Below, one piece after another: positions 43,545-52,050 of a DNA stretch of 64,000 nt (within the stretch, counting starts at the first letter, position 1; the number at the start of each line of letters is the position of its first letter). A program made the position numbers and the translations under genes. The stretch comes from Chitinophagaceae bacterium (GTDB taxonomy: Bacteria; Bacteroidota; Bacteroidia; Chitinophagales; Chitinophagaceae). A model generated the notes under the pieces. The model saw only the letters and a list, made by a program, of their open reading frames with translations. It was not told where the DNA came from and did not search any database. The stretch lies in contig JADJFD010000005.1 of NCBI GenBank assembly GCA_016708765.1, positions 62,001 to 126,000 on the forward strand. Reading direction: 5' to 3'.

Positions 43545-43688
43545 TAAACTTAAAAAAATGCAATTAATATAATAACTGCAATTAATAGCCAGAAATACTC
43601 TTTATGTTGAAAATGTAAACCCAAAGCTAGAATTTGAAATAAAAGGAACAAGGATAAGGCAAAAACCAAACCAAGATTTTAGGAAATG

Positions 43689-44495
43689 TTACATTTTGCC
43701 ATTTAAAAACCCAAGTTCCTTTAAAATATCCTTTAGCATTTTCATCCGTACACTCACCATATCAAATTCTTTTTCAGGCGATTGAATATTAAGTACAAAG
43801 AAATAAGGATGATTATTTTCTTCAATCCAACCAACTATCCAGCCAATATTGTTTCCTTTTTTATCAAAACCCCATCCAGTTTTATAGCCAAGGCGATAAT
43901 TAGTATTATTCTCAAACAACATTGCCCTTTTTACCATTTCCTGGTAGGTTTTAAAAAAAGGTAATTGATTGAAATATAGACGCTTCACTAAACCTAATTG
44001 TTCATCGGGCTTTATTTTCAAACTATTATCCAACCAGAAAGAATCAATTGGGCTGTTAATTCTTTTTGAACCATAACCCAGAGAATCTAACCAAAACTGC
44101 ATCGTATCTCTTCCAATACGACGAGCCACTTCCTGATAATAAGGAACACTAGAAACCCTGAATGCTTCGTACATAGTTAGATCTTTGTTCCATTCACTTC
44201 TTCTTTCTACAGCATCCCATTTAATTACCATACTGTCACTGGAAATTTTTCCAGTCTGTAATCCGATTAATGAATTAACTATTTTAAAAGTAGATGCCGG
44301 CAGATAGCTACTGTCACGATACATAGGCAAATTATGCACAGAAAACTTGCCTGTTCCGTTATCCATCAATGCAAAACATCCTTCAACTTTATTTTCGGTA
44401 AAATATTTAGCCAGCTTTTTTTCAACCTTCACATTATTTTGTCCGCAAGAAGAAATAAGTAATAAAACTCCGAGGCCATACAATAGTTGTCGCAT
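43689..44495 (-). CDS. Class D beta-lactamase, lipoprotein
   Basis: A 268-residue serine hydrolase of the OXA type. Motifs in order: lipobox LISSCGQ (Cys17), active-site PASTFK (Ser68, Lys71), SxV in RVSSVPYY, LGYGSK (YGS for the usual YGN), FWLDNS (the class D Trp) and YKTGWG (KTG box). It would hydrolyse beta-lactams in the periplasm, anchored to a membrane as a lipoprotein. A role in signalling, as for MecR/BlaR-type sensor domains, is less likely because there is no transmembrane receptor part. Its neighbours give no clue to substrate range. Confidence 0.88.
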   Translation of the reverse strand: MRQLLYGLGVLLLISSCGQNNVKVEKKLAKYFTENKVEGCFALMDNGTGKFSVHNLPMYRDSSYLPASTFKIVNSLIGLQTGKISSDSMVIKWDAVERRSEWNKDLTMYEAFRVSSVPYYQEVARRIGRDTMQFWLDSLGYGSKRINSPIDSFWLDNSLKIKPDEQLGLVKRLYFNQLPFFKTYQEMVKRAMLFENNTNYRLGYKTGWGFDKKGNNIGWIVGWIEENNHPYFFVLNIQSPEKEFDMVSVRMKMLKDILKELGFLNGKM

Positions 44496-44555
44496 CTTCT
44501 GTAAATTTTGTGCAAAGTTAACTTAGTGTGGCTTATGAGAAATAATGTTTAACAG

Positions 44556-45080
44556 CTATTTTGTCCGTACCAAAACAGCTTTTTGATAGCTGCCTAATTT
44601 ATAACTGTCAACAAAAGGCACTTCTTCTGTTCCTTTACCTGTTGTTATCAGTGGCTTTGCTCCTATATTGTAAAATTCAACAAACATTTTATCATTTTCA
44701 ATCCAATAACTGTTAATGATGGTGGATTTTTGAACAGTGAAAGCTCCTGAAAACTTATTGCCTGTCCAAAACTGATTCAGTACAATTCCACTTAATTCGT
44801 CAATAACCCAATGTCCTTCTTCTTTATTTACAGGCTTTAAAATGTATGGCCGATAATCTTCTTCTTTAGAACCATAAATTAATTGCCAGGTATAAGAATC
44901 GGTGCTGTCTGCCGGTTGAATTCGTAATTCCATATTTACCTTTTGCGGTTCCGGTTTTCCTGTTTTATACCAAAGTAATTCTCCTTTCCAGTTGCCAATC
45001 CAGCTTGCGGGAAATAAATCTGACTGCGAATAAGCAACGCTGGTTAATAAGATAAATACCGTTATTCCAAACAACTTCAT
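44556..45080 (-). CDS. Exported hypothetical protein
   Basis: A 174-residue protein I do not recognise. A signal peptide (MKLFGITVFILLTSVAYS) precedes a beta-strand-rich domain (IGNWKGELLWYKTGKPEPQK, GHWVIDELSGIVLNQFWTG) with a lipocalin-like pattern of alternating strands. It follows the small lipoprotein gene across a terminator. Function unknown. Confidence 0.6.
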   Translation of the reverse strand: MKLFGITVFILLTSVAYSQSDLFPASWIGNWKGELLWYKTGKPEPQKVNMELRIQPADSTDSYTWQLIYGSKEEDYRPYILKPVNKEEGHWVIDELSGIVLNQFWTGNKFSGAFTVQKSTIINSYWIENDKMFVEFYNIGAKPLITTGKGTEEVPFVDSYKLGSYQKAVLVRTK

Positions 45081-45094
45081 ATTAAATATTTAAT

Positions 45095-45126
45095 CAAAAA
45101 TAAAAAATCCCGGCTGGAACCGGGAT
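45095..45126 (-). terminator. Terminator after the small lipoprotein gene
   Basis: On the minus strand: stem ATCCCGG / CCGGGAT with a TTCCAG loop, then TTTTTTATTTTT. Confidence 0.8.
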
Positions 45127-45156
45127 CACTAATAATTTTAAATGCTCAGCGACTAT

Positions 45157-45285
45157 TTACATATAAAATCCACCTTTTTGCTTGTAATGTTTTACTCCTT
45201 GACAATCTCTTTTAGTGGCCGAACATGAAGATAAAACGAATAACATAGTAGCTACAACAGCTAAGCATAACAAAAGTTTTTTCAT
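45157..45285 (-). CDS. Small lipoprotein (42 residues)
   Basis: A short gene reading MKKLLLCLAVVATMLFVLSS up to the lipobox Cys (VLSSC, Cys21), then a 21-residue mature peptide with a conserved-looking C-terminal HYKQKGGFYM. Start, signal peptide, stop and a strong terminator after it support a real gene. Function unknown; such tiny lipoproteins occur in related genomes. Confidence 0.72.
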   Translation of the reverse strand: MKKLLLCLAVVATMLFVLSSCSATKRDCQGVKHYKQKGGFYM

Positions 45286-45529
45286 TCTTTTAAATAAGTT
45301 GGGTACAGCCTGGCTTTTTTATCCTACGAAGTTTTAACGCAGTTGGAAGCTAAGTCGTACAGTTCAAAAATTAGTTAGTGATTATCCAGAGGAAATTTGG
45401 TGGGTAAAGTTTTAATCCATCGTAGAGTGCTAAAATAGTACGGTAATATTGTTTTTCATAATTAATAACCAATTTTCTATAAAAAAATTGTTTGAATCAA
45501 CTATTTTATCGTAAAAATACTAATTATGT

Positions 45530-45537
45530 TATTTTTG
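45530..45537 (+). promoter_or_regulatory. -7 promoter box for the lipoprotein at 45564
   Basis: TATTTTTG, an exact TAnnTTTG match, 26 bp before the ATG. The 278-bp gap 45286-45563 is otherwise AT-rich, with no ORF. Confidence 0.5.
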
Positions 45538-45563
45538 CAGAGCTAAACCTTAAAAACAAACAC

Positions 45564-46160
45564 ATGAAAAATATTTCTTCTTTTCTTCTTGCACTTACAA
45601 TTTTATTTACAGCTTGTAACAATAGTAAAAGTGACGAGACCACAATCGTTAGTGAAGATGGTACTGAAAAAGTAACCATTGATGCAAAGCAGATGCAAAA
45701 TGCAGCAGAAGATATGGAAAAGAAAAAAGATGAGTTGAGCAAACTGAAACCATTAACTATGGACGAATTAAAAGCTTTGCTTCCAGAAACATTGATGGGC
45801 ACTGCAAGAACTAGTTTTGATGTTAACAGCTCTATGGGTGCAGGTCTTGCCAGTGCTGAATACACTTTAACAGATAGTACCAGTGTGTCTTTAAATATAT
45901 ACGATTGTGCTGGTTCTGCCGGAGCCGGTATTTATAGTTTGCAATTTCTGGGCATGATGAATATGCAACAGGAAAGTGATGATGAATACACAAAGACTGT
46001 TGAATTTAACGGAGCAAATGCTTTTGAACATTGTGATAAAACTACCAACGATTGCACTTTCACTTATTTTGCTGGCGGCCGTTATCTTGTAACACTTGAA
46101 GGACGTAATGTAGGTGCTGACGCATTGAAGCAGGCGGCGAGGGCTTTGAATATAAAGTAA
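45564..46160 (+). CDS. Lipoprotein of unknown function
   Basis: A 198-residue lipoprotein with lipobox LFTAC (Cys18). The ATG at 45564 is chosen because it begins the signal peptide (MKNISSFLLALTILFTACNN) and follows a -7 box. A charged coiled segment (KQMQNAAEDMEKKKDELSKL) leads into a compact domain with two Cys near the end (FEHCDKTTNDCTFTYF). A strong terminator follows. I cannot name the family. Confidence 0.7.
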   Translation: MKNISSFLLALTILFTACNNSKSDETTIVSEDGTEKVTIDAKQMQNAAEDMEKKKDELSKLKPLTMDELKALLPETLMGTARTSFDVNSSMGAGLASAEYTLTDSTSVSLNIYDCAGSAGAGIYSLQFLGMMNMQQESDDEYTKTVEFNGANAFEHCDKTTNDCTFTYFAGGRYLVTLEGRNVGADALKQAARALNIK

Positions 46161-46178
46161 ATTAAGTCTAACCATACA

Positions 46179-46209
46179 CAAAAAAAGCTTCAATGATTGA
46201 AGCGTTTTT
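46179..46209 (+). terminator. Bidirectional terminator after the lipoprotein gene
   Basis: A run of A, stem GCTTCA / TGAAGC, then TTTTTT. Confidence 0.8.
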
Positions 46210-46243
46210 TGTAATAACAAGTCAGCAGTTATTTCGACATTTC

Positions 46244-46795
46244 TTATTGCTTAGTCAATACAAACTCAGTAGGCAATGTATACCCTTCACACCCAACTCC
46301 TACAACTGCAGGTGGTTGCACAAGCTTCCAGGTCATTTGTGTACCGGATGTATTAATTGTAGCAGTAATATTTTTATTCTGCCGACATAGTACAATATCC
46401 TCAATACCACCCGATAACATAGGTATTGGATTTTCGCATCCCCATGTTGGCCAAAGAATTATGCTAGATACATCATCATCAGGTAAATCAGTCATATCGA
46501 AAGGGAGAGTTACAAACCTGTTGGCATAATCACTCATTATTACATTATTACCATGCTTATATTCTATCCATCCCCATAAACAATCTAAAGTAGCATCATA
46601 TGTCTCTGGATCTGAATTAAAAGAACGGTGAAAACGTAAATATATTTTTATTGTATCTAATCCATTAACATTTCTCCACTCACCTTCCAACGGTTGTAAA
46701 TAGCTACAGGTATCGAAGAGTGGTGGACGGGTTATCTGTCCTTGGGATTCCGTTACAAAAAAACTAAGAATAATTAATATTAAAATTGTCTTCAT
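46244..46795 (-). CDS. Exported hypothetical protein (possibly DUF6705-like)
   Basis: A 183-residue protein with a signal peptide (ending ESQGQ) and a mature beta-rich domain with four or more Cys (DTCSYLQPLEGEW, DCLWGWIEYKHG, EDIVLCRQNK, GVGCEGYTLPTEF). It resembles small secreted Bacteroidota proteins; DUF6705 is a guess. It lies 24 bp after the broken JAMM-type lipoprotein gene, same strand. Confidence 0.55.
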   Translation of the reverse strand: MKTILILIILSFFVTESQGQITRPPLFDTCSYLQPLEGEWRNVNGLDTIKIYLRFHRSFNSDPETYDATLDCLWGWIEYKHGNNVIMSDYANRFVTLPFDMTDLPDDDVSSIILWPTWGCENPIPMLSGGIEDIVLCRQNKNITATINTSGTQMTWKLVQPPAVVGVGCEGYTLPTEFVLTKQ

Positions 46796-46819
46796 AATAT
46801 CAGGTGTTTTAATTTTTAG

Positions 46820-48434
46820 TTACAAGGTGTTTCTTCAACTCCGTTGCTGTTGAAATTATCTTTTTCTAGTTTTATCCATTTTTTACAATCATTATTTTGA
46901 GCTCTGTAAAGCGTAAGTCCATTGCCAGCCTTTTCAATATTCATCATACTCAAAAAACCCTTTTCATTAATATTTGTATTAGCAGTTCGAAAAAATCTTG
47001 ATATATCTTTGTAAATCTCTTACTTAATTTTGCTTCCTTTTCCATCTTCATTATCTTTTCAGCAAACTTTCTAAACTTGGCAGTATTTGTAATTTTTAAA
47101 AGATAAGGCGGGCCATAATCATGAGCAAGACCAATGAAATAATTATTTGAATCTTTTGCAATACCCTTTAAAAATGCCTCAGCCATCAGCAATACATCAT
47201 CCGGAGAAAACATTGGAGCCTGATTCAATGGGGTTGTATGTGAATGTAGAGAACCATCGATAGGCAAAGTAGCTCCATTAAAATAAATACTGGGGCTACC
47301 TGGTGTTCCTTGTACCGATATATAGCTATTAGCAGTTCTATCAGCTATATAAAATCCTTTTTCGTAATTCCGGTTCAATACAGAAGTATCTGTTAGGGAT
47401 TTAAACTTAGCCGCAAAATTTGAATCATTACCCAGAGTTGTCATATAACTATCACATGGTGGCGGTGGGTCATCCTCGATTGGTTCTATCGGTTCCCAAC
47501 CAGGTTCACAGGGTTCATTTCCTTCTATCCTGTTTCCCGAAGTTGGGCCGCCACAGTTTGGTGGTATTCCGCCTCCGCCACTACCGCCACCGCCTGTGCC
47601 GCCGGTTCCTCCACCTGTACCTCCTCCATTCAAGGGTTCATCTTCCCATATAACTCCTGTAAAACATTGTCGACTTATTTCATCTCTACACCAGTTAAAG
47701 CATGAAGCCGAAGTTTGCCCTGATTGACAACCTCCTTCTATCCACCCACAAGCATATTCTGGACCATAAGCAACAAAACATATTTCATAATATACAGGGG
47801 TGGCTACATTCGTAACTAATGGGGGAACAGAATCAATCAATCTTATGGCTGATGGCCTGTTAGCATGCCCATTAAATATTGTTGAATCAGTTATTTTAAA
47901 ATAATCATGACCGAAAACATGTTTATCCATTTTCATCATAAAAAATGCAAAAACATCAGTGTCTATACCAGTGGCTGTAGTATCTGTATATTGCCAGTCG
48001 CATAAATACCTGAATATTGTGTCGGTATTTATAGTTCTTATTTCCATTAAGGCATTTACATAGTTTTGACTATCCCGCACAAAAGGAATATAAGTAGTGT
48101 TTAGATTATTGCTATCACTTTCTATGCCTATAGAAGAGGAATTATTTAAGTAACTGATTGCCTTATCCCATCTTGGATAGCCAATCTGTTTTACTGTTTT
48201 TTCCAAAAACTTCAAGGAGTCATTCTGTATTTTCAAATAACCCTGCAATGCTTTCACCAAAGGTGTGGCTCCTGTTGAGCTAGTGAAAAAACGCTGCTCC
48301 ATTGTAATTGTTGTACCTGTTATCGAAGTCAAGTCTTGTATTTGATCTGTTTTGCGGCAACTATGAAGTAGTATAACCAATACACAGACCATCTGTATCA
48401 GCTAAAACGTTGCAAAAGGAGTAAATTTTCTCAT
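46820..48434 (-). pseudogene. Secreted lipoprotein with a JAMM/MPN-like metalloprotease domain, broken at both ends
   Basis: Main frame from 48392: a lipobox-like LLHSC, a Cys-rich region (CQSGQTSASCFNWCRDEISR), a Gly-rich linker (about 253-272) and a C-terminal domain with YEKGFYIAD (Glu344), then HSH (His383, His385), Ser396 and Asp399: HxH-x10-SxxD, the JAMM signature with its upstream Glu. The 3' end is shifted: after the T run (A on plus, 46990-46995) the reading continues in the next frame to a stop at 46820 (EKGFLSMMNIEKAGNGLTL to EETPCN). At the 5' end, an ATG at 48434 gives MRKFTPFATF then an in-frame TAG (48402-48404). Function unknown; peptidase activity is predicted only. Confidence 0.65.
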
Positions 48435-48528
48435 AAGCATATTGTCAATAATTATTGCAAGGATATATTATATTCTTATACAAGACAATACCACAAAAGT
48501 GGTATATGGCTTTCTTTCTAATCCTTAA

Positions 48529-49716
48529 TTACTTCAACACTCCCAACTCCGTACCCACTTTTGTAAACCCTGCAATGGCTTTGTCAAGATGTTCTTGTTC
48601 ATGTGCAGCACTTAATTGCACTCTTATTCTTGCCTGACCTTTTGCAACAACGGGAAAGAAAAAGCCAATTACATAAATACCTTCTTCTAATAATTTAGCA
48701 GCCATATTTTGCGCCAGCACTGCATCATACAGCATGATGGGAACAATGGGATGATCGCCGGGCTTAATATCGAAACCGGCTTCGGTCATTTTAGTACGAA
48801 AATATTTTGTGTTGAATTCTAATTTATCCCGCAAGTCTGTTGATTCGCTAAGCATATCCAATACGGCAATAGATGCACCAACAATAGATGGAGCAACGGT
48901 ATTACTGAAAAGATATGGCCTGGATTTCTGGCGAAGCATATCAATAATTTCTTTTCTGCCGGAAGTAAATCCTCCACTGGCACCGCCCAATGCTTTACCC
49001 AATGTACCTGTGATAATATCTATCCTTCCCATTACACCTCGGTATTCATGAGTACCTCTTCCTGTTTTTCCCAAAAATCCGGAAGAGTGACATTCATCTA
49101 TCATTACAATTGCATCATATTTATTAGCCAGGTCGCAAATTTTATCTAATTGTGCTATCGTTCCATCCATACTAAAAGAACCATCGGTAACAATAATACG
49201 GCTTCGCAGATTAGCAGACTCTTTCAGCTTCGCTTCCAGGTCTTCCATATTATTATGCTCATAACGAAACCGTTGTGCTTTGCATAAACGTACACCGTCA
49301 ATTATACTTGCATGATTTAATGCATCAGAGATGATAGCATCCTCTTCATTAAATAATGGCTCGAACAGACCGCCGTTTGCATCAAAAGCTGCTGCATATA
49401 ATATGGTGTCTTCTACTCCTAAAAATTTTGAAATCTTTTCTTCCAGCTCTTTATGAATATCCTGTGTGCCGCAAATAAAACGAACACTGCTCATGCCATA
49501 TCCACGGTTGTCAATTGCTTTATGTGCCGCTTCAATTACTTTTGGATGAGATGAAAGTCCAAGATAATTATTGGCACAAAAGTTCAATACAGTTTTGCCA
49601 CCAACTGTTATTTCAGCTCCTTGACTGCTGGCAATGATTCTTTCATTTTTATATAACCCTGCGGTTCTTATTTCTTCAACTTCGTTTGCTATTCTTTTTA
49701 CAAGATTCTCGTTCAT
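48529..49716 (-). CDS. kbl: 2-amino-3-ketobutyrate CoA ligase (glycine C-acetyltransferase)
   Basis: A 395-residue PLP enzyme of the alpha-oxoamine synthase family. It cleaves 2-amino-3-ketobutyrate with CoA to glycine and acetyl-CoA in threonine breakdown. The PLP Lys is in GTLGKALGG (Lys241), and FCANNYLGLSSHP, DALNHASIIDG and IDECHSSGFLGKTGRG are typical. The ATG at 49716 is chosen because it begins MNENLVKRIANEVEEIR. Threonine dehydrogenase is not adjacent. A serine palmitoyltransferase-like enzyme would be the main alternative, but the match is closer to Kbl. Confidence 0.9.
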   Translation of the reverse strand: MNENLVKRIANEVEEIRTAGLYKNERIIASSQGAEITVGGKTVLNFCANNYLGLSSHPKVIEAAHKAIDNRGYGMSSVRFICGTQDIHKELEEKISKFLGVEDTILYAAAFDANGGLFEPLFNEEDAIISDALNHASIIDGVRLCKAQRFRYEHNNMEDLEAKLKESANLRSRIIVTDGSFSMDGTIAQLDKICDLANKYDAIVMIDECHSSGFLGKTGRGTHEYRGVMGRIDIITGTLGKALGGASGGFTSGRKEIIDMLRQKSRPYLFSNTVAPSIVGASIAVLDMLSESTDLRDKLEFNTKYFRTKMTEAGFDIKPGDHPIVPIMLYDAVLAQNMAAKLLEEGIYVIGFFFPVVAKGQARIRVQLSAAHEQEHLDKAIAGFTKVGTELGVLK

Positions 49717-49733
49717 ATTGTTTTGTTTATCCG

Positions 49734-49741
49734 CAAATATA
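49734..49741 (-). promoter_or_regulatory. -7 promoter box for kbl
   Basis: TATATTTG on the minus strand, an exact TAnnTTTG match, 17 bp before the ATG. Confidence 0.55.
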
Positions 49742-49852
49742 CATTGTAGCAAGAAGCTACTTAAAACAGGGATTTCGTCAAATCAGAAGACAATCCAGTT
49801 CGATATTATCCTAATTAATCAGTTTTACATTGCCTTTCATCAGAATTCAGCA

Positions 49853-49881
49853 TTGGTTATATGGCAAGTCTTTTACATTTG
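49853..49881 (+). promoter_or_regulatory. Housekeeping-type promoter upstream of the small ORF
   Basis: TTG (49853-49855), 18-bp spacer, TACATTTG (49874-49881). It overlaps nothing but sits 1 bp before the ECF-type site. Confidence 0.5.
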
Positions 49882-49882
49882 C

Positions 49883-49909
49883 TGTAACAAAACAGTATTT
49901 ACCTTCGTC
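49883..49909 (+). promoter_or_regulatory. ECF-type promoter upstream of the small ORF
   Basis: TGTAAC (49883-49888), 17-bp spacer, CGTC (49906-49909). The same elements recur upstream of the ECF sigma gene at 50182. ECF sigma factors often recognise a -35 with AAC and a CGTC/CGTA -10. Confidence 0.5.
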
Positions 49910-49929
49910 AAACTCGAAAACCAACATCA

Positions 49930-50136
49930 ATGCCTCAGAAAAAATGGATAGTAACCAGCTTACTGGCAATAGCTGCAATAGTATGCCTGACCATACTAAC
50001 CAGCTCATCGCCAACAGATTGTCTTCCCGTTAAAGAAAATAATACAGCCTGTGCTAAAACTCAACCAACGGAGTGTAAGGTTAAAGATGCTGATGTAGGA
50101 ATTATCCATGAGAGCCTTTCACGACAATTTCTTTAA
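49930..50136 (+). CDS. Small exported or membrane-anchored peptide
   Basis: A 68-residue peptide. Hydrophobic N-terminal segment (KKWIVTSLLAIAAIVCLTIL) may be a signal peptide or anchor. The rest has three Cys (DCLPVKENNTACAKTQPTEC) and no recognised domain. Its ORF is supported by two upstream promoter-like sites, one shared in sequence with the ECF sigma gene that follows, so it may be part of that sigma factor's regulon. Function unknown. Confidence 0.45.
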   Translation: MPQKKWIVTSLLAIAAIVCLTILTSSSPTDCLPVKENNTACAKTQPTECKVKDADVGIIHESLSRQFL

Positions 50137-50181
50137 ATCGAACTTGTTGATTTTCAATAAGTATCGAAAATAAATTTTTGC

Positions 50182-50207
50182 TGTAACATTTTTGTCTGCA
50201 AATCGTA
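50182..50207 (+). promoter_or_regulatory. ECF-type promoter of the sigma factor operon (autoregulation)
   Basis: TGTAAC (50182-50187), 16-bp spacer, CGTA (50204-50207). The flanking TTTGCTGTAACA is identical to the site at 49878-49889. An ECF sigma gene starts 122 bp downstream, so autoregulation is inferred. Confidence 0.5.
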
Positions 50208-50329
50208 TAACATTTTAGCAGGTCATATTAATATATACATTCCGGCTGTTTACCTGTTATGTGAAGCTTGGTTAATCATTTAACCATTCTAAAGAAGTAA
50301 TCGGCCAAAACTGAACCAAGCGAAGTAGA

Positions 50330-50815
50330 ATGACTGAACATGAGTATAATGAATGCGTAACTACGTATGCAGATAATGTGTACCGGTTCATCCTGAAAAA
50401 TCTTCGCCATGAAGAAGATGCAAGGGATGTGGTGCAGACTGCATTTGAAAAAATGTGGCGCAACCGGGAGAATGTTGATGCTCAAAAATGTAAGTCTTAT
50501 CTTTTTACGGTTGCATATCACCAAATGATCGATCATATAAGAAAGGTAAAAAGGATACAACTGAGAGAAGATTTTAGCGAAGAGACAAGAATAGAAAATA
50601 AACCTGTGAGTAATTTGAAGAAGATTTTGGATGAAGCATTGAGCCGGTTGAGCGAAACTCAAAAATCGTTGGTGCTGCTGAAAGATTATGAAGGTTATAG
50701 TTACGAAGAAATAGGTGAGATCATGAATCTGAATGCAAGCCAGGTGAAAGTATATTTGCACAGAGCCAGAGTTCAGTTAAAAAGTTATTTAGTGAAAATT
50801 GAAAATGTAATATAG
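50330..50815 (+). CDS. ECF-type RNA polymerase sigma factor
   Basis: A 161-residue sigma-70 family protein. Region 2 spans about 10-75 (HEEDARDVVQTAFEKMW, YLFTVAYHQMIDHIRK) and region 4 about 100-155 (LSETQKSLVLLKDYEGYSYE, then IMNLNASQVKVYLHRAR). It begins an operon with a two-domain membrane protein and an outer-membrane beta-barrel. It has an ECF-like promoter upstream, unlike the sigma gene at 9392. Confidence 0.9.
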   Translation: MTEHEYNECVTTYADNVYRFILKNLRHEEDARDVVQTAFEKMWRNRENVDAQKCKSYLFTVAYHQMIDHIRKVKRIQLREDFSEETRIENKPVSNLKKILDEALSRLSETQKSLVLLKDYEGYSYEEIGEIMNLNASQVKVYLHRARVQLKSYLVKIENVI

Positions 50816-50882
50816 AAAATGAGGACGGAGATCGGAAGTATGAAATACAACTTCTGACCTCAGATTTCAGACATCAGTTAAT
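50816..50882. other. Short intergenic region with repeat-like sequence
   Basis: Between the sigma gene and the next ORF: GGAAGTATGAAATACAACTTC and TCTGACCTCAGATTTCAGAC units read like a degenerate CTTC/TCAGA dispersed repeat. Not certain; no ORF. Confidence 0.25.
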
Positions 50883-52028
50883 ATGAATATAAACCGCCAT
50901 AATTACGAAGAGTTCTTTATCCTTTACATGGATAAAGAATTGAGCAGCGAAGATCGCCGCATGGTGGAGGATTTTGTTCAACACCATCCAGATCTAAAAG
51001 AAGAACTGGAATTACTGATGCAATATAAATTGGTTCCTGATGAACTTGTTGTGTTTGAAAATAAAGAAACCCTAATAAAAGGTGATGCAATAATTAATGT
51101 AGCCAATTACGAAGAGTATTTTCTTTCATATATAGATGATGAATTAACAACGGCACAAAAAGCAGCTGTTGAAAAATTTGTTGCGGATAATCCTGTTGCG
51201 GCTAAAGAGCTTATGCTTTTGCAAAAAAGCAAGCTACAACCAGAAACAATTGTCTTTGCAAATAAAGAATCATTATACAAAAGTGAAGAAAAAATCCGCC
51301 GCTTACCAGTTAAATGGTGGAGGGCTGCTGCCGCTGTATTAATTCTGGCACTTGGCCTCACTACATTCCTTGTTTTGAAGAAAAAATCATCCACCGAAAT
51401 TGGTCCAATCGTTAAAACTCCGGGTTCAGAACAAAATAATCCGGTTGTAAATACAGTTGAGCAGCCACCAAAAGAAACACTTGTTGCTGATGTAAATGAA
51501 AAACAAAATCCTGGTGTTGCGAATCCTGAAGAAAGCAACAATATTCAACAAGCTGTAGCTCCGGAAAAAAAATCAGCTATAAAGAATATGGATGTTGCAA
51601 ACGCTATTCTTACTCCTAAAAATCTACCAGCGAAACAGCATTTAATTCCATCTAAAAAAGATGAGCAAGCACTCATTACTGCTATTGTTCCTCCTGTTAC
51701 TAATAATAATTTGCCTCAGCCAATATCTAATCCGAATTTTTCAAAGAATGATGCAGCCAATAATGCGATAGCCAACGTCAATATTCCTAAAGAAATAAAA
51801 AAAGTGGAGGCATTAACAAATCCTGTTGTAACAACTAAATCTACTCAACCGTCAAACTATTCAAATGCCTCTTTTATTGAAGAGGAAAGTCAGCAAAATG
51901 AAAAGAAAAATAAACTCCGCGGTTTCTTCCGGAAGATAACTCGGACTTTAGAAAAAAGAACTAACATTGATGCTACTGATGATGACGGAAAATTATTGAT
52001 AGCAGGGCTGGCCATCAAATTGAAATAA
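50883..52028 (+). CDS. Single-TM probable anti-sigma factor with a duplicated N-terminal domain
   Basis: A 381-residue protein. The N-terminal domain occurs twice in tandem (about 5-65 and 75-135): NYEEFFILYMDKELSSED and NYEEYFLSYIDDELTTAQ, each ending near an FENKETLI / FANKESLY segment. One membrane helix follows (RAAAAVLILALGLTTFLVLKK, about 145-165). The remaining 200 residues are low-complexity (Asn, Pro, Lys, Gln) and end FFRKITRTLEKR. It starts 67 bp after the sigma gene. It is inferred to sequester the sigma factor on the cytoplasmic side. Confidence 0.68.
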   Translation: MNINRHNYEEFFILYMDKELSSEDRRMVEDFVQHHPDLKEELELLMQYKLVPDELVVFENKETLIKGDAIINVANYEEYFLSYIDDELTTAQKAAVEKFVADNPVAAKELMLLQKSKLQPETIVFANKESLYKSEEKIRRLPVKWWRAAAAVLILALGLTTFLVLKKKSSTEIGPIVKTPGSEQNNPVVNTVEQPPKETLVADVNEKQNPGVANPEESNNIQQAVAPEKKSAIKNMDVANAILTPKNLPAKQHLIPSKKDEQALITAIVPPVTNNNLPQPISNPNFSKNDAANNAIANVNIPKEIKKVEALTNPVVTTKSTQPSNYSNASFIEEESQQNEKKNKLRGFFRKITRTLEKRTNIDATDDDGKLLIAGLAIKLK

Positions 52029-52050
52029 TAATTAACTTAAAACAAAAAAG

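Noticed and set aside
47540..47640. Short tandem GGT/GGC-like repeat
   Set aside because: It encodes the Gly-rich linker of the JAMM lipoprotein; ordinary coding low complexity.
50276..50761. A 161-codon minus-strand frame over the second ECF sigma gene
   Set aside because: Antisense shadow of a gene with clear sigma regions 2 and 4; no start signal of its own.
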